From NCBI GenBank assembly GCA_903838295.1, contig CAILXX010000001.1, positions 186,001-250,000 of the forward strand: a stretch of DNA of 64,000 nucleotides, read 5' to 3'. The position numbers were made by a program, and so were the translations under genes. Every line of letters begins with the position of its first letter. Within the stretch, counting starts at the first letter, position 1. The DNA is from an uncultured Actinomycetes bacterium. GTDB taxonomy: Bacteria > Actinomycetota > Actinomycetes > Nanopelagicales > Nanopelagicaceae. Shown piece by piece: positions 18,613 through 30,087 of the stretch. The notes below the pieces were generated by a model. That model was not told where the DNA came from. It made no database searches and worked only from the letters and a program-made list of their open reading frames with translations.

Positions 18613-19329
18613 CTACCAGCGACCAAGTAGCGCTGAAATCGCTGAAAGTGCCGCAAACCCAGCATGAGCCGATCGAAAAACTTGTTCGCCTAATAAAACA
18701 ATTTTCCCACCCGACGCACCCAGAGTTGCAAGCTCCGCAGCAGTCAAACCACCTTCGGGGCCAACAACAAGCACAATTGGCCCAACTCCAATATCTTTTA
18801 CCGCTTGCGAAATCTTGAGTGTTGCAGCCTCATGCAAGATAAAGAGATTAGATGGGGACCCATAACGTTGAGCGATCTGTGATGTTGAGATCGGCGGCTC
18901 AATCTGTGGCAAGGTAAAACGTCGTGACTGCTTTGCTGCAGCCATAGAAGTACTCCGCCATTTTTCGGATAAGTCATCCTGCCACTTTGCGATACTCCGT
19001 TCGGACTGCCATGGAATTATGCGACTAACTCCAGCAACCGTTAAAAGTTCTATGGCCTCTTTAGCACGCTCAGATTTCATGAGCGCTTGCACGACAATCA
19101 GTTCCACTCCGGCTTCTGATGCCGGACCTCGTTCCAGAACTTTAACCGTAAAAGTAGATTTCCCAGTTGATTCCACCGCGCCACGTGCCCATGCGCCAGT
19201 TCCGTCAGCAAGTAATAGCTCTTCACCGATCTGGATTCTCACAACTTTTACAGCATGGTGAGCCTCATCGCCAACAACCGTTATGGACTCTAAATCACCC
19301 AGTGAAGGGAGAAAGAACAGGCTCTGCAT
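18613..19329 (-). CDS. rsmE: 16S rRNA (uracil-1498-N3) methyltransferase
   Basis: The 238-aa SPOUT enzyme has an N-terminal PUA-like part (DEAHHAVKVVRIQ) and the C-terminal knot with VLVVGPEGGLTAAEL and LGEQVFRSAHAGFAAL. It methylates U1498 in the small-subunit decoding region. It follows dnaJ by four bases. Confidence 0.93.
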   Translation of the reverse strand: MQSLFFLPSLGDLESITVVGDEAHHAVKVVRIQIGEELLLADGTGAWARGAVESTGKSTFTVKVLERGPASEAGVELIVVQALMKSERAKEAIELLTVAGVSRIIPWQSERSIAKWQDDLSEKWRSTSMAAAKQSRRFTLPQIEPPISTSQIAQRYGSPSNLFILHEAATLKISQAVKDIGVGPIVLVVGPEGGLTAAELATLGASGGKIVLLGEQVFRSAHAGFAALSAISALLGRW

Positions 19330-19333
19330 CTAA

Positions 19334-20458
19334 TTATCTGTTGAAAGCATCACGAAAACGCGAGAAGAAGCCAGAATCCTGATCGCTCTTTCCACGGTTA
19401 TGGATAATTACGTGATCGCGCTTTTCGCCGCGCAAATCCGCAAATTTATGGAGTAGCTCTTGCTCGTCTTTACTCATCTTTTGTGGCGTTGCCACTTCTA
19501 CATGCACGATCAAATCTCCACGGCCACCGCTACGCAATCTAGACATACCTAGTCCTTTTAAGATCACAGTATCTGCTGATTGAAAACCCGCCTTGATCTC
19601 AACTTTTTGGGCTCCGTCTAAAGAATCAATAGTGATCGTTGTTCCAAGAGCTGCCGAGATCATTGGAATCGAAACAGAGACATGGAGATTGTTGCCTTCT
19701 CGAATCAGGAATTCATGAGGTCTTTCAACAATTTCTACATACAAATCTCCAGCGGGACCGCCACCTGGCCCAACTTCTCCCTGACCACTCAGCTGTATCC
19801 GATTGCCTGTTTCTACGCCAGCAGGGATTTTTACATTTATAGTTCTTCTAGATCGAACGCGACCATCTCCGGCGCACTCACCACATGGATTCGCTATAAC
19901 AGAGCCATACCCACCGCAATTATTACAAGGTCGGCTGGTCATAACATTTCCAATAAACGAACGCGTTACTTGCTGGATTTCGCCGCGACCTTTACAGATT
20001 CCACATGTTTGCGGCTTTGAGCTATCAGCACATCCACTACCGTTACATTTTTCGCATCGCACTGCGGTTTCTACATTCAACTCTTGATCGCAACCAAAAC
20101 AGGCTTCTGACAAATCAACCTCGACGCTTATCAAAGCATCTTGGCCAGCCCGAGCACGTGGTCGTGGACCACGACTTCCGCCACCGCCACCAAAGAATGC
20201 ATCCATGATGTCACCAAAACCAAAATTCTGCGATCCTCCAAATTGCGAGAATGGATCCCCACCCAGATCATATTTTTGACGCTTTGCGGGGTCACTTAAC
20301 ACTTCGTATGCGGCGGTAATCTCTTTAAATTTATCCTTAACGTGCGGATCGGGATTTACATCCGGGTGAAATTCACGCGCTAATTTGCGATAAGACTTTT
20401 TGATCTCATCTGAAGAGGCATCCCGATTCACGCCTAGAGTTTCGTACAGGTCAGCCAT
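19334..20458 (-). CDS. dnaJ: Chaperone protein DnaJ
   Basis: The 374-aa co-chaperone has an N-terminal J domain with the HPD triad in REFHPDVNP, a glycine-rich linker, four CxxCxGxG-type zinc repeats ([32 protein letters not shown]) and the C-terminal substrate domains. It stimulates DnaK. Its start overlaps hrcA by eight bases, so both are translated together. Confidence 0.95.
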   Translation of the reverse strand: MADLYETLGVNRDASSDEIKKSYRKLAREFHPDVNPDPHVKDKFKEITAAYEVLSDPAKRQKYDLGGDPFSQFGGSQNFGFGDIMDAFFGGGGGSRGPRPRARAGQDALISVEVDLSEACFGCDQELNVETAVRCEKCNGSGCADSSKPQTCGICKGRGEIQQVTRSFIGNVMTSRPCNNCGGYGSVIANPCGECAGDGRVRSRRTINVKIPAGVETGNRIQLSGQGEVGPGGGPAGDLYVEIVERPHEFLIREGNNLHVSVSIPMISAALGTTITIDSLDGAQKVEIKAGFQSADTVILKGLGMSRLRSGGRGDLIVHVEVATPQKMSKDEQELLHKFADLRGEKRDHVIIHNRGKSDQDSGFFSRFRDAFNR

Positions 20459-21176
20459 TGGCCGGGTCTCCTAAAAACTCTCCGATGTAACGTGCAACCG
20501 CATTCACCGTAGCGATAGTGCCTGCATAATTCATGCGGGTCGGTCCTATAACGCCTAGAGCACCAGTTGTATGGCCATCTACGCCATAACCAACGCTAAC
20601 CAAAGATGTTGTCTTGAGGCTTGATTCTGTTTGCTCCTCACCAATGAGCACGCGAACTTGAGTATTAGCGTTGGCCAAGAGACGCAACAGAACAACTTGC
20701 TCTTCCAAAGCTTCCAGAACTGGAAAAATAGTTCCCGCTAGTTCATGTGAACTGCCTTTGGCCAAATTAGCGGTTCCGGCCAACACAACTTTGTTCTCAT
20801 CTGGATATTGAAATACTGCGACCTGCTGAGTCAGTTGGGCCAAAATTTTTGCGGTACGAATAAAAAGTTCATCTCGGTTGTTAGAACTTGCTAAGAAAGT
20901 TTCGATCGCCCGACGTTCGGCTGTAGAAAGTGGTTTTACCGCTGCCAATTTATCAACAAAAACTCTGTAACCGGTATGGGTTGGTATACGCCCAGCGCTC
21001 GTGTGCGGCTGTGTAATCAAGCCAGCATCTTCAAGTAGCGCCATATCGTTTCGAATTGTGGCTGGTGATACCCCCAGAGAGTGTCTCTCTGCAATCGCTT
21101 TAGAGCCGACAGGCTCTTGCGTTGCGACATATTCGTCCACAATCGCACGTAGGATCTCTAATTGGCGTTCTTGCAT
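20451..21176 (-). CDS. hrcA: Heat-inducible repressor HrcA, internally shortened
   Basis: The N-terminal winged helix (about 1-75, with [18 protein letters not shown]) and the final domain ([21 protein letters not shown]) match HrcA, which represses chaperone genes at CIRCE operators. The protein is only 241 aa, against about 340 usually. The missing part is central: the [12 protein letters not shown] segment near 120 runs almost directly to VVLAGTANL, so most of the inserted GAF-like domain is gone. The frame is intact. No CIRCE sequence was seen in the window. Confidence 0.88.
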   Translation of the reverse strand: MQERQLEILRAIVDEYVATQEPVGSKAIAERHSLGVSPATIRNDMALLEDAGLITQPHTSAGRIPTHTGYRVFVDKLAAVKPLSTAERRAIETFLASSNNRDELFIRTAKILAQLTQQVAVFQYPDENKVVLAGTANLAKGSSHELAGTIFPVLEALEEQVVLLRLLANANTQVRVLIGEEQTESSLKTTSLVSVGYGVDGHTTGALGVIGPTRMNYAGTIATVNAVARYIGEFLGDPANG

Positions 21177-21191
21177 GATTTCCTAAATCTA

Positions 21192-22337
21192 CTACAACAA
21201 GATTTCGCGGACGATTCGATCTGCAATAAGGCGCCCGCTTCGAGTCAAAACGGCTCTTTTTTCAGACCAGGACTGCTCGATCAGGTGACCCTGGCTCTTA
21301 AAGCCTTCTAGCGCATCGATCTGGACAGGAGTTAAGGAATCAAATGCCAGTCCATCCGCCAACCGGATCTTAAGCATAATTTCTTCACTGGCCTTCTGCG
21401 AATCCGTCAGGAACTCTTCTTCATGCTTGGGGTCTCCACCGTTAGCCATTTTCTGAGCATATGCAGTTGGATGCTTTACATTCCAAAACCGCCTGCCATC
21501 GATATGCGAATGCGCGCCGGGACCAGCTCCCCACCAATTATCCCCGTTCCAGTACGCCAGGTTATGGCGCGATTCTGATCCAGGCTTAGACCAGTTACTC
21601 AGTTCGTACCACCGAAAACCCGCCGCCTCAAATTTTTCATCCGCTAGTAAATACTTATCAGCCGTCTCGTCATCGTCTGGCATAACGATATCTCCGCGTT
21701 TAACCTGTGCTCCAAGTTTGGTACCGGACTCAACGATCAGCGCATAAGCAGAAATATGCGTGATTGGTAACGAGAGCGCTGTATCTATACTCCGTTGCCA
21801 ATCGGAGATGGATTCACCAGGAGTTCCATAAATTAAATCAACGCTAATCTCGTCAAACCCAGCTTCCCTAGCCCACTGGGTAGCTTTTAGAACATTCTCT
21901 GGATTGTGTGTCCGGTCCAAGGTATCTAGGACATGCGGTGTGGCCGATTGCATCCCAAAAGAGATTCGATTTATTCCAGCGGTTCGTAATGCCGCTAGCT
22001 TCTCTTGCGTGACTGTATCTGGGTTGGCTTCGGTCGTAACCTCTGCATTAGGCAGCAGATCAAATTTCTCGCCGATTGCACTAACCACACGTCCAAGGTC
22101 GACCGGCTCCATCAGTGTTGGAGTACCTCCACCAAAGAAAATAGTTGGAACTTTCTCGGCCGTGCTTATTTGCCGGGCAAAATTAATCTCTTGCAGTAGT
22201 AAATCTATGTAGGAACGAGATACATCCCTGAAATTGAGGTCAATGGATAGTTCCCCCGGGGTATACGTATTGAAATCACAGTAGCCACAACGGCGAACAC
22301 AATATGGAATATGTACGTAGAACGCCAGGCTACTCAT
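21192..22337 (-). CDS. hemW: HemW-type radical SAM protein
   Basis: The 381-aa protein has the radical SAM cluster motif in [12 protein letters not shown] and the [10 protein letters not shown] strand that follows. HemW proteins are heme chaperones related to coproporphyrinogen III dehydrogenase HemN. The extra N-terminal cysteine of true HemN is absent. It overlaps lepA by four bases and is followed by hrcA after 15 bases. Confidence 0.9.
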   Translation of the reverse strand: MSSLAFYVHIPYCVRRCGYCDFNTYTPGELSIDLNFRDVSRSYIDLLLQEINFARQISTAEKVPTIFFGGGTPTLMEPVDLGRVVSAIGEKFDLLPNAEVTTEANPDTVTQEKLAALRTAGINRISFGMQSATPHVLDTLDRTHNPENVLKATQWAREAGFDEISVDLIYGTPGESISDWQRSIDTALSLPITHISAYALIVESGTKLGAQVKRGDIVMPDDDETADKYLLADEKFEAAGFRWYELSNWSKPGSESRHNLAYWNGDNWWGAGPGAHSHIDGRRFWNVKHPTAYAQKMANGGDPKHEEEFLTDSQKASEEIMLKIRLADGLAFDSLTPVQIDALEGFKSQGHLIEQSWSEKRAVLTRSGRLIADRIVREILL

Positions 22338-24214
22338 TCACGCTCTTTAGCTTTTGCCTTCGCCTTATCGATGTCGGCGTCAGTTGTTAAGGCAGCAACG
22401 AAGGCCTCTTGTGGGACCTCAACCCGGCCCACCATCTTCATCCGCTTCTTACCTTCCTTCTGCTTCTCCAGAAGTTTGCGCTTACGCGATATATCGCCAC
22501 CGTAACACTTTGCTAATACATCCTTACGGATTGCTCGAATACTTTCGCGGGCGATGATTCGACCACCAATTGCCGCCTGGATCGGAATTTCGAATTGCTG
22601 TCTAGGGATCAGTTCGCGCAATTTACCGGTCATCATCGTGCCGTATGCATATGCCTTATCTTTATGAACAATGGCGCTGAAAGCATCGACCTTCTCCCCT
22701 TGGAGCAAGATATCTACCTTTACAAGGTCGCCTTCTGCTTCTCCGATTGGTTCATAATCCAAAGATGCATAACCACGAGTACGACTCTTCAACTGATCAA
22801 AGAAGTCAAAAACAATCTCTGCCAATGGCAATGTATAACGGATTTCTACTCGATCTTCCGAAAGGTAATCCATCCCCATGAGAATTCCACGACGTTCCTG
22901 GCACAACTCCATGATGGTTCCGATGAATTCTGATGGCGCCAATACAGTCGCGCGAACAATTGGCTCTTCAACTTTTTCAATCTTGCCATCTGGATATTCT
23001 GAAGGATTTGTGACCGTTAACAGTTTTCCATCTCCTGTAGTCACTGAATAAACCACGTTTGGCGCGGTAGAGATAAGGGAGAGGTTTGATTCACGTTCCA
23101 GTCGTTCACGAACAATTTCCATATGTAAAAGCCCCAAGAAGCCACACCGAAATCCGAATCCAAGTGCTGCAGAACTCTCTGGTTCGTAAACTAAAGCGGC
23201 ATCATTGAGTTGCAACTTATCAAGCGCTTCGCGGAGCAATGGGAAGTCCGCGCCATCTAGCGGGAAGAGTCCGGAGAAAACCATCGGGCGAGGATCTTTA
23301 TAGCCACTTAATGCAACTTTAGTAGGGTTGTTGTACGTAGTAATAGTGTCACCAACACGAGATTGACGAACATCTTTTACGCCGGTAATAACATAACCAA
23401 CTTCCCCGACGCCAAGTCCTTTAGAAACCATGGGTTCGGGTGAAATAACGCCAACTTCCAGCATCTCATGACGTACACCAGTTGAGAACATCTGAATCTG
23501 ATCACGTGTAGAAAGGTGTCCATCCTTTACGCGCACATATGTAACAACGCCACGATAGGTGTCGTAGACCGAGTCAAAAATAAGGGCGCGGGTGGGGGCA
23601 AGTGGATCTCCGACTGGCGCAGGGATCTGTTTAACAATCTGATCCAAAAGCTCGGTTACTCCCGCCCCGGTCTTACCTGATACACGTAAGCAATCTTCGG
23701 GTTGGCAGCCGATTAATTTCGCAAGTTCTTCCGCAAATTTTTCTGGTTGAGCTGCTGGTAGATCAATCTTGTTCAAAACTGGAATGATCGTAAGATTGTT
23801 CTCCATGGCTAGATAGAGATTGGCAAGGGTCTGCGCTTCGATTCCTTGAGCACAGTCAACAAGTAGTACGGCACCTTCACAAGCGGCGAGCGAGCGCGAA
23901 ACTTCGTAGGTGAAATCGACGTGCCCTGGTGTGTCGATCATATTCAAGATGTATTCCTGACCATCGATACCGCTGCGCCATGGCAGACGAACCGCTTGGG
24001 ATTTGATGGTGATTCCGCGTTCACGTTCAATATCCATCCGATCAAGATATTGAGCCCGCATATTACGAAGTTCGACGACTTCGGTGATGCCTAACATACG
24101 ATCGGCTAACGTAGATTTGCCGTGATCGATATGCGCAATGATGCAGAAGTTACGAATCTGCTCGGGTTTAGTCTGCGAGGGTTGTGGCGCTTTAGTAAGT
24201 GGTATCGCTGGCAT
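22334..24214 (-). CDS. lepA: Elongation factor 4 (LepA)
   Basis: The 626-aa translational GTPase has the G1 loop [14 protein letters not shown], the G3 motif DTPGHVDF, the G4 motif NKIDLP and the LepA-specific C-terminal domain. It back-translocates stalled ribosomes. It starts 23 bases after the rpsT stop and is coupled to hemW. Confidence 0.97.
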   Translation of the reverse strand: MPAIPLTKAPQPSQTKPEQIRNFCIIAHIDHGKSTLADRMLGITEVVELRNMRAQYLDRMDIERERGITIKSQAVRLPWRSGIDGQEYILNMIDTPGHVDFTYEVSRSLAACEGAVLLVDCAQGIEAQTLANLYLAMENNLTIIPVLNKIDLPAAQPEKFAEELAKLIGCQPEDCLRVSGKTGAGVTELLDQIVKQIPAPVGDPLAPTRALIFDSVYDTYRGVVTYVRVKDGHLSTRDQIQMFSTGVRHEMLEVGVISPEPMVSKGLGVGEVGYVITGVKDVRQSRVGDTITTYNNPTKVALSGYKDPRPMVFSGLFPLDGADFPLLREALDKLQLNDAALVYEPESSAALGFGFRCGFLGLLHMEIVRERLERESNLSLISTAPNVVYSVTTGDGKLLTVTNPSEYPDGKIEKVEEPIVRATVLAPSEFIGTIMELCQERRGILMGMDYLSEDRVEIRYTLPLAEIVFDFFDQLKSRTRGYASLDYEPIGEAEGDLVKVDILLQGEKVDAFSAIVHKDKAYAYGTMMTGKLRELIPRQQFEIPIQAAIGGRIIARESIRAIRKDVLAKCYGGDISRKRKLLEKQKEGKKRMKMVGRVEVPQEAFVAALTTDADIDKAKAKAKERE

Positions 24215-24237
24215 GGCTTAGCGCCGAGTGCGAAAAG

Positions 24238-24507
24238 TTAGCGAGCTGAAGTCTTGTTGGCAGCCTTCGCCATTGCAGACTTCTTATTTGCTGCTGCGTT
24301 AGCGTGAAGAACACCCTTTGAAACAGCAATGTCGAGTGCCTTAGAAGCACTACGAAGTTCTTCGGCGCTCTTCGCGGCATCTCCACTAGCGGCAGCATCC
24401 TTGAAACGGCGGATTGCAGTCTTGAGCGATGAGCGAACAGATTTGTTACGAATCTGAGCCTTCTCATTGGTCTTGATGCGCTTGATCTGAGACTTGATGT
24501 TTGCCAC
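24238..24507 (-). CDS. rpsT: 30S ribosomal protein S20
   Basis: The 89-aa basic helical protein starts [18 protein letters not shown] and binds 16S rRNA early in 30S assembly. In many actinobacteria rpsT faces the other way from holA and lepA. Here it lies on the same strand as both. Confidence 0.96.
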   Translation of the reverse strand: MANIKSQIKRIKTNEKAQIRNKSVRSSLKTAIRRFKDAAASGDAAKSAEELRSASKALDIAVSKGVLHANAAANKKSAMAKAANKTSAR

Positions 24508-24574
24508 TTATATGACTGCTTTCTTCTGAATTCTACGGTCCGAGCTAGCCACGGTGGTGACGAGCAGAGGTGAA

Positions 24575-24603
24575 GGGTAACAGTCCGCGACCGTTAGGCT
24601 CAA
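24575..24603 (-). promoter_or_regulatory. Possible rpsT promoter
   Basis: On the minus strand TTGAGC (24603-24598) and TTACCC (24580-24575) or TGTTAC (24582-24577) could be -35 and -10 boxes, with spacers of 17 or 15. The -35 overlaps the end of holA. The leader would be about 65 bases. Weak evidence. Confidence 0.3.
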
Positions 24604-25553
24604 ACTGGGTTTTTACTCCGAGAAATGGCAATTACGGTCCGTTCGAGCGCATAAATCGGATCTGCCGCAGCGCCCTTGATATCCGCATCCGCCTGAGCCA
24701 GAGCGACAACTGCCCCTGCCAGAGTCGATGGCGTCCATCCGCTCAATTGTCTACGGGCCTTATCTATCTGCCACGGAGGCAATCCAAGTGAAGAGGCGAG
24801 ATCAAATGATTTAGCCCCTCTGCTGGCCCCAGATACCTTGGCCAAAGTCCGCAAAGAGCCGGCAAGCGCAGTAATGATCAGTACTGGATCGACACCAGTT
24901 TCTAGCGCTTGTCGCAAGGTAATTAAAGCTAAATCTGTTTTGCCATCTAATACTGCGTCAGCCACGTCATATCCGGTGGTTTCGATTCGACCTTGCTGGA
25001 ATTTCTCAACATCTTCGATCGTGATCGCTTTCCCAGCAATAACATCCGCAGCCAATTGTGAACATGTACCAGAAAGTTCTCGCATATCCGAACCCAGTGC
25101 ATCAACAATCGCTTGCACTGCATCGGCCGAAATCTTTCTTCCCAAGCGCGAGAATTCCGACTTAACAAAATCAGTCTTATCGCTCTCTTTTTTTATTACA
25201 TCAGCTTCAACAATCGTGGGTTTGGCCTTTTTAATTTTATCGAGTAGCGCTTTCCCTTTGACTCCGCCTTTATGCCACAGAACTAGATGAACGCCATCAT
25301 CTGGGTTTTCTAAGTATTCCGAGATTTCTTCTGCCAAATCTGAAGCAAGATCCTGGATCTCTTTGATGACGACTACTCGCGCATCCCCGAAAAGTGATGG
25401 TGCTAGCGCATCAGTTATTCCGCCAAGTTCTAAGGTTTCTGAATGCAAAGAGGTGACTGTTGCTCCATTGCCCTCACTAATAGCGGCTGCAATTGCACGA
25501 TCGGCAAGTAACTCTTCACCGCCTTGAATTAATGTGAGCCCCACGAGCGCCAT
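24600..25553 (-). CDS. holA: DNA polymerase III subunit delta
   Basis: The 317-aa clamp-loader subunit has the AAA-like fold with an EEISEYLENPDDGVHLVLWH region and a helical C-terminal collar. The ATG at 25553 (MALVGLTLIQGG) is the likely start. An upstream in-frame start at 25574 adds seven residues that fit poorly. The gene overlaps the end of comEC by 25 bases, a common actinobacterial pairing. Confidence 0.9.
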   Translation of the reverse strand: MALVGLTLIQGGEELLADRAIAAAISEGNGATVTSLHSETLELGGITDALAPSLFGDARVVVIKEIQDLASDLAEEISEYLENPDDGVHLVLWHKGGVKGKALLDKIKKAKPTIVEADVIKKESDKTDFVKSEFSRLGRKISADAVQAIVDALGSDMRELSGTCSQLAADVIAGKAITIEDVEKFQQGRIETTGYDVADAVLDGKTDLALITLRQALETGVDPVLIITALAGSLRTLAKVSGASRGAKSFDLASSLGLPPWQIDKARRQLSGWTPSTLAGAVVALAQADADIKGAAADPIYALERTVIAISRSKNPV

Positions 25554-26878
25554 CTTATGGCGATCCACCCACACATAGTGACAAGCAATCCAATTCCTGC
25601 CCCCAAAAACCCCTTACTAAGGTGTATCACTGGAACTTTGGCACACGTGTGCGCTACCCAAACTATTTCTGCAGCGAATGGCTTCTGGGTCAGGGCCACC
25701 AGGTACGCGACCCCTGGCCAGACTGGACTCAGCAGGGCCGCCACAAAACCCACAATCGTGATTGGCCCCACCGCAGGCTCGACAAGCAGATTACTTGGCA
25801 GCGACATAAAACTAAATTGACCAGAAATCGCGATTGCCAGTGGCGTGCACAACACATTTGCAGAGATGGGGATCGCAAGCAGTTGTGCCAGTTTTTCACG
25901 ATGGAGATACCCAAAGATCCAGCGAGCAATAGGCTGCGATAACAGCAAAATTCCTGCTGTCGCAGCAATCGATAGCGCAAAGCCCGGATCGATCGCTTCA
26001 AATGGATCGATCAAGATCAATACCGCGATCGCTAACCCCAGTGCAGGAACCGCCGAACTTTTAACTCCGCGTGCCTTTGCGATCATGAGTACGCTCACCA
26101 TCACGGTTGCTCTCAGGACCGATGGTGATGGCCTCACCAGAAATATGAAAGCGATTAATACCAGCGCACTGATCAATAGTCGTATTCGAAATGACTTCAC
26201 AAACCACTGCAGAAACCAGAACATGAATGCGGCAAGAATCGCGAAATTCTCACCACTTACCGCGGTTAAGTGGGTAAGGCCCGCAGACAACATATTATTT
26301 ACGAAGTCATGACTTTCTAACGAGGTATCCCCGAGCACTAACCCCGGAATCAAAGCACCACTTTCTCCCCCAACACTTCTGGCAACTTGCCTAAAATCTG
26401 AACGTATCTGGCCTGTCGATCGGCCAACTGCGCCCGCGCCATGAATAACGGTGATGACGCCTCGTTGCGCAAATAGAGCGGCAACTCGTTTTTCAGATGT
26501 TGAGTACAAAATCCCACGGGCTGAAATAACTGTTCCTGGTAAAAAAGAAATTCTGGAAGCCGTGGTCAATCGAAATGGCAGATGCGCTTTGTATACCTTT
26601 CCACCAACTTCAATGGAGATCGCGGATACCAGTGCCGTAGTAGATGCAGGTTTTAGATAACCAATCATCTGCTTTGGTTGCCCTAGTTTTGGATCTGTTC
26701 GTACCGAAGCGACTAAAAGCAGACTTATTTTCTTATCTAGGTACGGGGCGATAAAACTATGCGAGAGCGCTCTCTCCCTGATAGCCATGAGACCACCACC
26801 AGTAATGACTGAAGCAATGAGCAGGACCGAGACCGCCCGATGCCAACCAATCAGCCAGACACCTAATGGCACAACCAT
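25529..26878 (-). CDS. comEC: ComEC/Rec2-family DNA uptake channel, start uncertain
   Basis: The 449 residues from the ATG at 26878 include an OB-like soluble part (about 50-150), the signature LTHLTAVSGENFAI (about 208-221) and many membrane helices. The protein ends without the metallo-beta-lactamase domain of longer ComEC proteins. The frame stays open upstream to 27010 and encodes SDLHLLIVGLSIWLGAA, which resembles the first helix of actinobacterial ComEC, but no ATG, GTG or TTG is found there. The true start may be non-canonical. ComEC moves single-stranded DNA across the membrane. Confidence 0.85.
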   Translation of the reverse strand: MVVPLGVWLIGWHRAVSVLLIASVITGGGLMAIRERALSHSFIAPYLDKKISLLLVASVRTDPKLGQPKQMIGYLKPASTTALVSAISIEVGGKVYKAHLPFRLTTASRISFLPGTVISARGILYSTSEKRVAALFAQRGVITVIHGAGAVGRSTGQIRSDFRQVARSVGGESGALIPGLVLGDTSLESHDFVNNMLSAGLTHLTAVSGENFAILAAFMFWFLQWFVKSFRIRLLISALVLIAFIFLVRPSPSVLRATVMVSVLMIAKARGVKSSAVPALGLAIAVLILIDPFEAIDPGFALSIAATAGILLLSQPIARWIFGYLHREKLAQLLAIPISANVLCTPLAIAISGQFSFMSLPSNLLVEPAVGPITIVGFVAALLSPVWPGVAYLVALTQKPFAAEIVWVAHTCAKVPVIHLSKGFLGAGIGLLVTMCGWIAIRWRSWGSH

Positions 26879-26970
26879 GATTAACCAGATGCGATCAACT
26901 AACCCAACACTTGCCGCACCCAGCCAGATCGATAAGCCAACGATCAGAAGATGAAGATCGGATCTCCCTT

Positions 26971-27573
26971 TTACACGCGGATGAAACTCTTCAGATTCGC
27001 GAATTTGCTCTTACCCATTCCACTCACCTTGCTCAAATCTTGGATCGTCGTAAATGCCCCATGTGCTTTTCTGTAGGCAAAGATGCGACCAGCCATGACG
27101 GCACCAACACCGGGCAATTCTTCGTATTGCGCAACGGTTGCGGTGTTGATGTTGATCGTTCCCGATGTAATTTTTCCTTTGCTCCCACCTGATTTCTTCG
27201 ACTTTGAAGAGCTGGTAGATGACATCACGGGTGCCCCCACAATTATCTGCTGTCCATCAGTCAAGACTTCTGCCAGATTAATATCTGTCAGGGCAACACC
27301 TTTGAGTTGATTACCAGCCGCCTTAATCGCATCTGCTGCTCGCGAACCTTGGGGTAACGTGTAGACGCCGGGATGCGCCACTTTGCCGGCAACATCCACC
27401 ACAATTGTTGCGGCAATTGTTGGCGGCGGAGTAAATGGAATTACAACTGATGGCTTTGGCGTTGGAGCGGCATTGCCTTGCGAGAGTGAGAAGAAGATAG
27501 CGCCTACAGCAATTGCTGTGGCAAGAGCAAAATAAATAGCACGTTTTTGAATATCACTGAAATTAGGGAACAT
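26971..27573 (-). CDS. comEA: ComEA-like DNA-binding protein
   Basis: The 200-aa protein has one N-terminal membrane helix (about 12-32), an SLBB domain (VDVAGKVAHPGVYTLPQG, about 58-75 onward) and a C-terminal helix-hairpin-helix pair (ININTATVAQYEELPGVG). It binds incoming double-stranded DNA outside the membrane and hands it to ComEC, encoded next. Confidence 0.93.
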   Translation of the reverse strand: MFPNFSDIQKRAIYFALATAIAVGAIFFSLSQGNAAPTPKPSVVIPFTPPPTIAATIVVDVAGKVAHPGVYTLPQGSRAADAIKAAGNQLKGVALTDINLAEVLTDGQQIIVGAPVMSSTSSSKSKKSGGSKGKITSGTININTATVAQYEELPGVGAVMAGRIFAYRKAHGAFTTIQDLSKVSGMGKSKFANLKSFIRV

Positions 27574-27630
27574 GAATGGAATATAAAGAGTTGCATGTTC
27601 TATTGCCGAGACAATTCTAACGGGTGTGTA

Positions 27631-30087
27631 TTAAATAACGATGTTGACAAGTTTTGGGGCCCGGACGATCAATTTCTTGATCTCTGCTCCACCAAGTTCT
27701 GCCTTGATCGCCTCATTTGCCAATCCCAATTTCTCTAAATCTGCATCAGATATATTTGGAGAAACTTCGATGCGATCCTTAATTTTTCCGTTAATCTGCA
27801 ATACCGCAGTTACCGAATCCGCTTCGAGTAAGGCGCTATCTATTGCGGGCCAACCCGCTAACGCAATCGCAGGTTTATGTCCCAAGCGTTCCCACATATC
27901 TTCGGCCGTGTATGGAGCTACCAAAGATAAAGAAATCGCTATTGCTTCCGCCGCTTCGCGTACAGCGGGATCGGCTCCCCCACACCCAGAATCAATTGCC
28001 TTACGCGTGGCATTCACTAATTCCATAATGCGGGCTACGGCCACATTGAACCTAAAGGATTCAACAGCAAAAGAGATATCAAAGAGACTTTTCGCGGTTA
28101 TTTTGCGAAGCGCCAGATCGCCGGTAGAGAAATCGACACCAGGATTACTGGTCACATCACCTGATACACGCCAAGCTCTATTTAAGAATTTAAAGGAACC
28201 GCTTGGAGATACATCCGCCCAATCAATGTCATCTTCAGGTGGGCCCGCAAATACCAATGACAACCGGATTGCATCCACACCGTGTGTATTTAATTCATCA
28301 GATAACCGAACTAAATTTCCACGGGACTTTGACATAGCAGAGCCGTCCATTTGGACCATTCCTTGATTGAGAAGGCGTGTAAAGGGTTCTTCAAAATCTA
28401 GATAACCCAGGTCATGTAACACCTTGGTGAAAAATCGTGAATACAAAAGATGCAATATTGCGTGCGTGACTCCACCAACATATTGATCAACGGGCAACCA
28501 TGACTTAACTTCGTCTTGATCAAAGGCGCGGTCATCAAATTGCACACTTGTGTAACGAAGGAAGTACCAACTTGAATCGAAGAATGTATCCATCGTGTCG
28601 GCATCGCGCTTTGCATCCGCGCCACATTGTGGGCACTTTACATTTACCCAGGCATCTGCTGCTCCCAGGGGAGAAGATCCCTTTGGCTTGAGATCCATTC
28701 CAGTGGCATCTGGAAGTTGAACCGGGAGCTGCGCTTCTGGGACCGCAACTTCTCCACATTTTTCACAATGAATAATCGGGATCGGGGTTCCCCAGAATCT
28801 TTGACGAGAGATTAACCAATCGCGTAACCGATAATTCTTCGCACCTTTACCCAACCCTTTGGCAGATAACTCCTCAATAATCTTGTTAATCGCCTTCTCT
28901 TTGCTGAGCCCGTTGAGTGAACCAGAATTAACAATGATTCCATCACCTATGGTGGCAATTCCGCTAATGCTTGGATCATCTTCGCCAGTTTCTACCACTG
29001 TGCGAACATTCAAATGCATTGCTCGTGCAAAGTCCAAGTCACGCTGATCATGCGCAGGTACAGCCATAATTGCACCGGTACCATAATCAGCCAAGACATA
29101 ATCTGAGGCCCAGATAGGCAATTTTTCACCGTTAACGGGGTTTATAGCGTAACGCTCCAGAAACACACCACTCTTGGGACGATCAGTAGCCAATCGATCA
29201 ATGTCACTTGCCGCCTTAGTTTTCTCCAAATATTCGGTGAAGTTTCCTTGAATGCTTGAACCAGCCGCAAGTTCTGCAGCAAGTGCACTATCAACTGCAA
29301 CAACTATAAATGTGGCGCCGTGCAAGGTATCTGGGCGGGTTGTGTAAACGGTTAGCGGCTCTGCTCGACCTTCAATTTCGAAGGTGACTTCTGCGCCAGT
29401 GGATCGACCGATCCAGTTGCGCTGCATCATTAAAACTTTTTCCGGCCACTTACCTTCAAGATCCGCCATGTCATCTAGCAGTCGATCTGCATAGTCAGTG
29501 ATCTTGAGATACCACTGATTTAATTTCTTCTTGGTCACTGCGGTATCGCATCGCTCGCATAACCCGGCAACAACCTGCTCGTTAGCTAAAACAGTCTGAC
29601 AGCTCGGACACCAGTTGACGGCAGAATCTTTACGATAGGCAAGGCCCTTTTTATAGAGTTCGAGGAAGAGCCATTGATTCCATTTGTAATATTCAGGATC
29701 AGATGTGTGAAGAGTTCGATCCCAATCAAAAGAACATGCATATCGTCGCATCGAAGATTTTTGCATCTCAATATTTTCATAGGTCCAGGCCTTGGGATCA
29801 GTGCCTCGTTTGATTGCAGCATTCTCTGCCGGCAATCCAAAAGAATCCCAGCCGATTGGATGCATGACATTGAAGCCCTTTTGAACCCAGTAACGGGCAA
29901 TAACATCTCCGAGCGCATACGCCTCTGCGTGTCCCATATGAAGATCACCCGATGGATAGGGAAACATATCCAAGACATATTTCTTCGGTCTGACATCGCT
30001 GGAACGGCCAGATTTAAATGGTTCTATCTGATCCCAAATTGGAAGCCACTTCTCTTGGATCGCTTCAAAATCATAGGCCTCATGCAT
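27631..30087 (-). CDS. leuS: Leucyl-tRNA synthetase
   Basis: The 818-aa class I synthetase has the HIGH-type [14 protein letters not shown] motif, a zinc-type Cys cluster (CPSCQ...CERC near 168-193), the CP1 editing domain ([12 protein letters not shown]) and the KMSKS-type AMSKSRGN. It starts just inside the end of the SDR gene, an eight-base overlap. Confidence 0.97.
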   Translation of the reverse strand: MHEAYDFEAIQEKWLPIWDQIEPFKSGRSSDVRPKKYVLDMFPYPSGDLHMGHAEAYALGDVIARYWVQKGFNVMHPIGWDSFGLPAENAAIKRGTDPKAWTYENIEMQKSSMRRYACSFDWDRTLHTSDPEYYKWNQWLFLELYKKGLAYRKDSAVNWCPSCQTVLANEQVVAGLCERCDTAVTKKKLNQWYLKITDYADRLLDDMADLEGKWPEKVLMMQRNWIGRSTGAEVTFEIEGRAEPLTVYTTRPDTLHGATFIVVAVDSALAAELAAGSSIQGNFTEYLEKTKAASDIDRLATDRPKSGVFLERYAINPVNGEKLPIWASDYVLADYGTGAIMAVPAHDQRDLDFARAMHLNVRTVVETGEDDPSISGIATIGDGIIVNSGSLNGLSKEKAINKIIEELSAKGLGKGAKNYRLRDWLISRQRFWGTPIPIIHCEKCGEVAVPEAQLPVQLPDATGMDLKPKGSSPLGAADAWVNVKCPQCGADAKRDADTMDTFFDSSWYFLRYTSVQFDDRAFDQDEVKSWLPVDQYVGGVTHAILHLLYSRFFTKVLHDLGYLDFEEPFTRLLNQGMVQMDGSAMSKSRGNLVRLSDELNTHGVDAIRLSLVFAGPPEDDIDWADVSPSGSFKFLNRAWRVSGDVTSNPGVDFSTGDLALRKITAKSLFDISFAVESFRFNVAVARIMELVNATRKAIDSGCGGADPAVREAAEAIAISLSLVAPYTAEDMWERLGHKPAIALAGWPAIDSALLEADSVTAVLQINGKIKDRIEVSPNISDADLEKLGLANEAIKAELGGAEIKKLIVRAPKLVNIVI

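Noticed and set aside
20451-24237. CIRCE operator near hrcA, dnaJ or lepA
   Set aside because: No TTAGCACTC-N9-GAGTGCTAA-like repeat was seen in the short gaps of this run.
27641-28366. 241-aa plus-strand open frame inside leuS
   Set aside because: Runs antisense to conserved leuS sequence, low-complexity Ser/Ala-rich translation without any domain.
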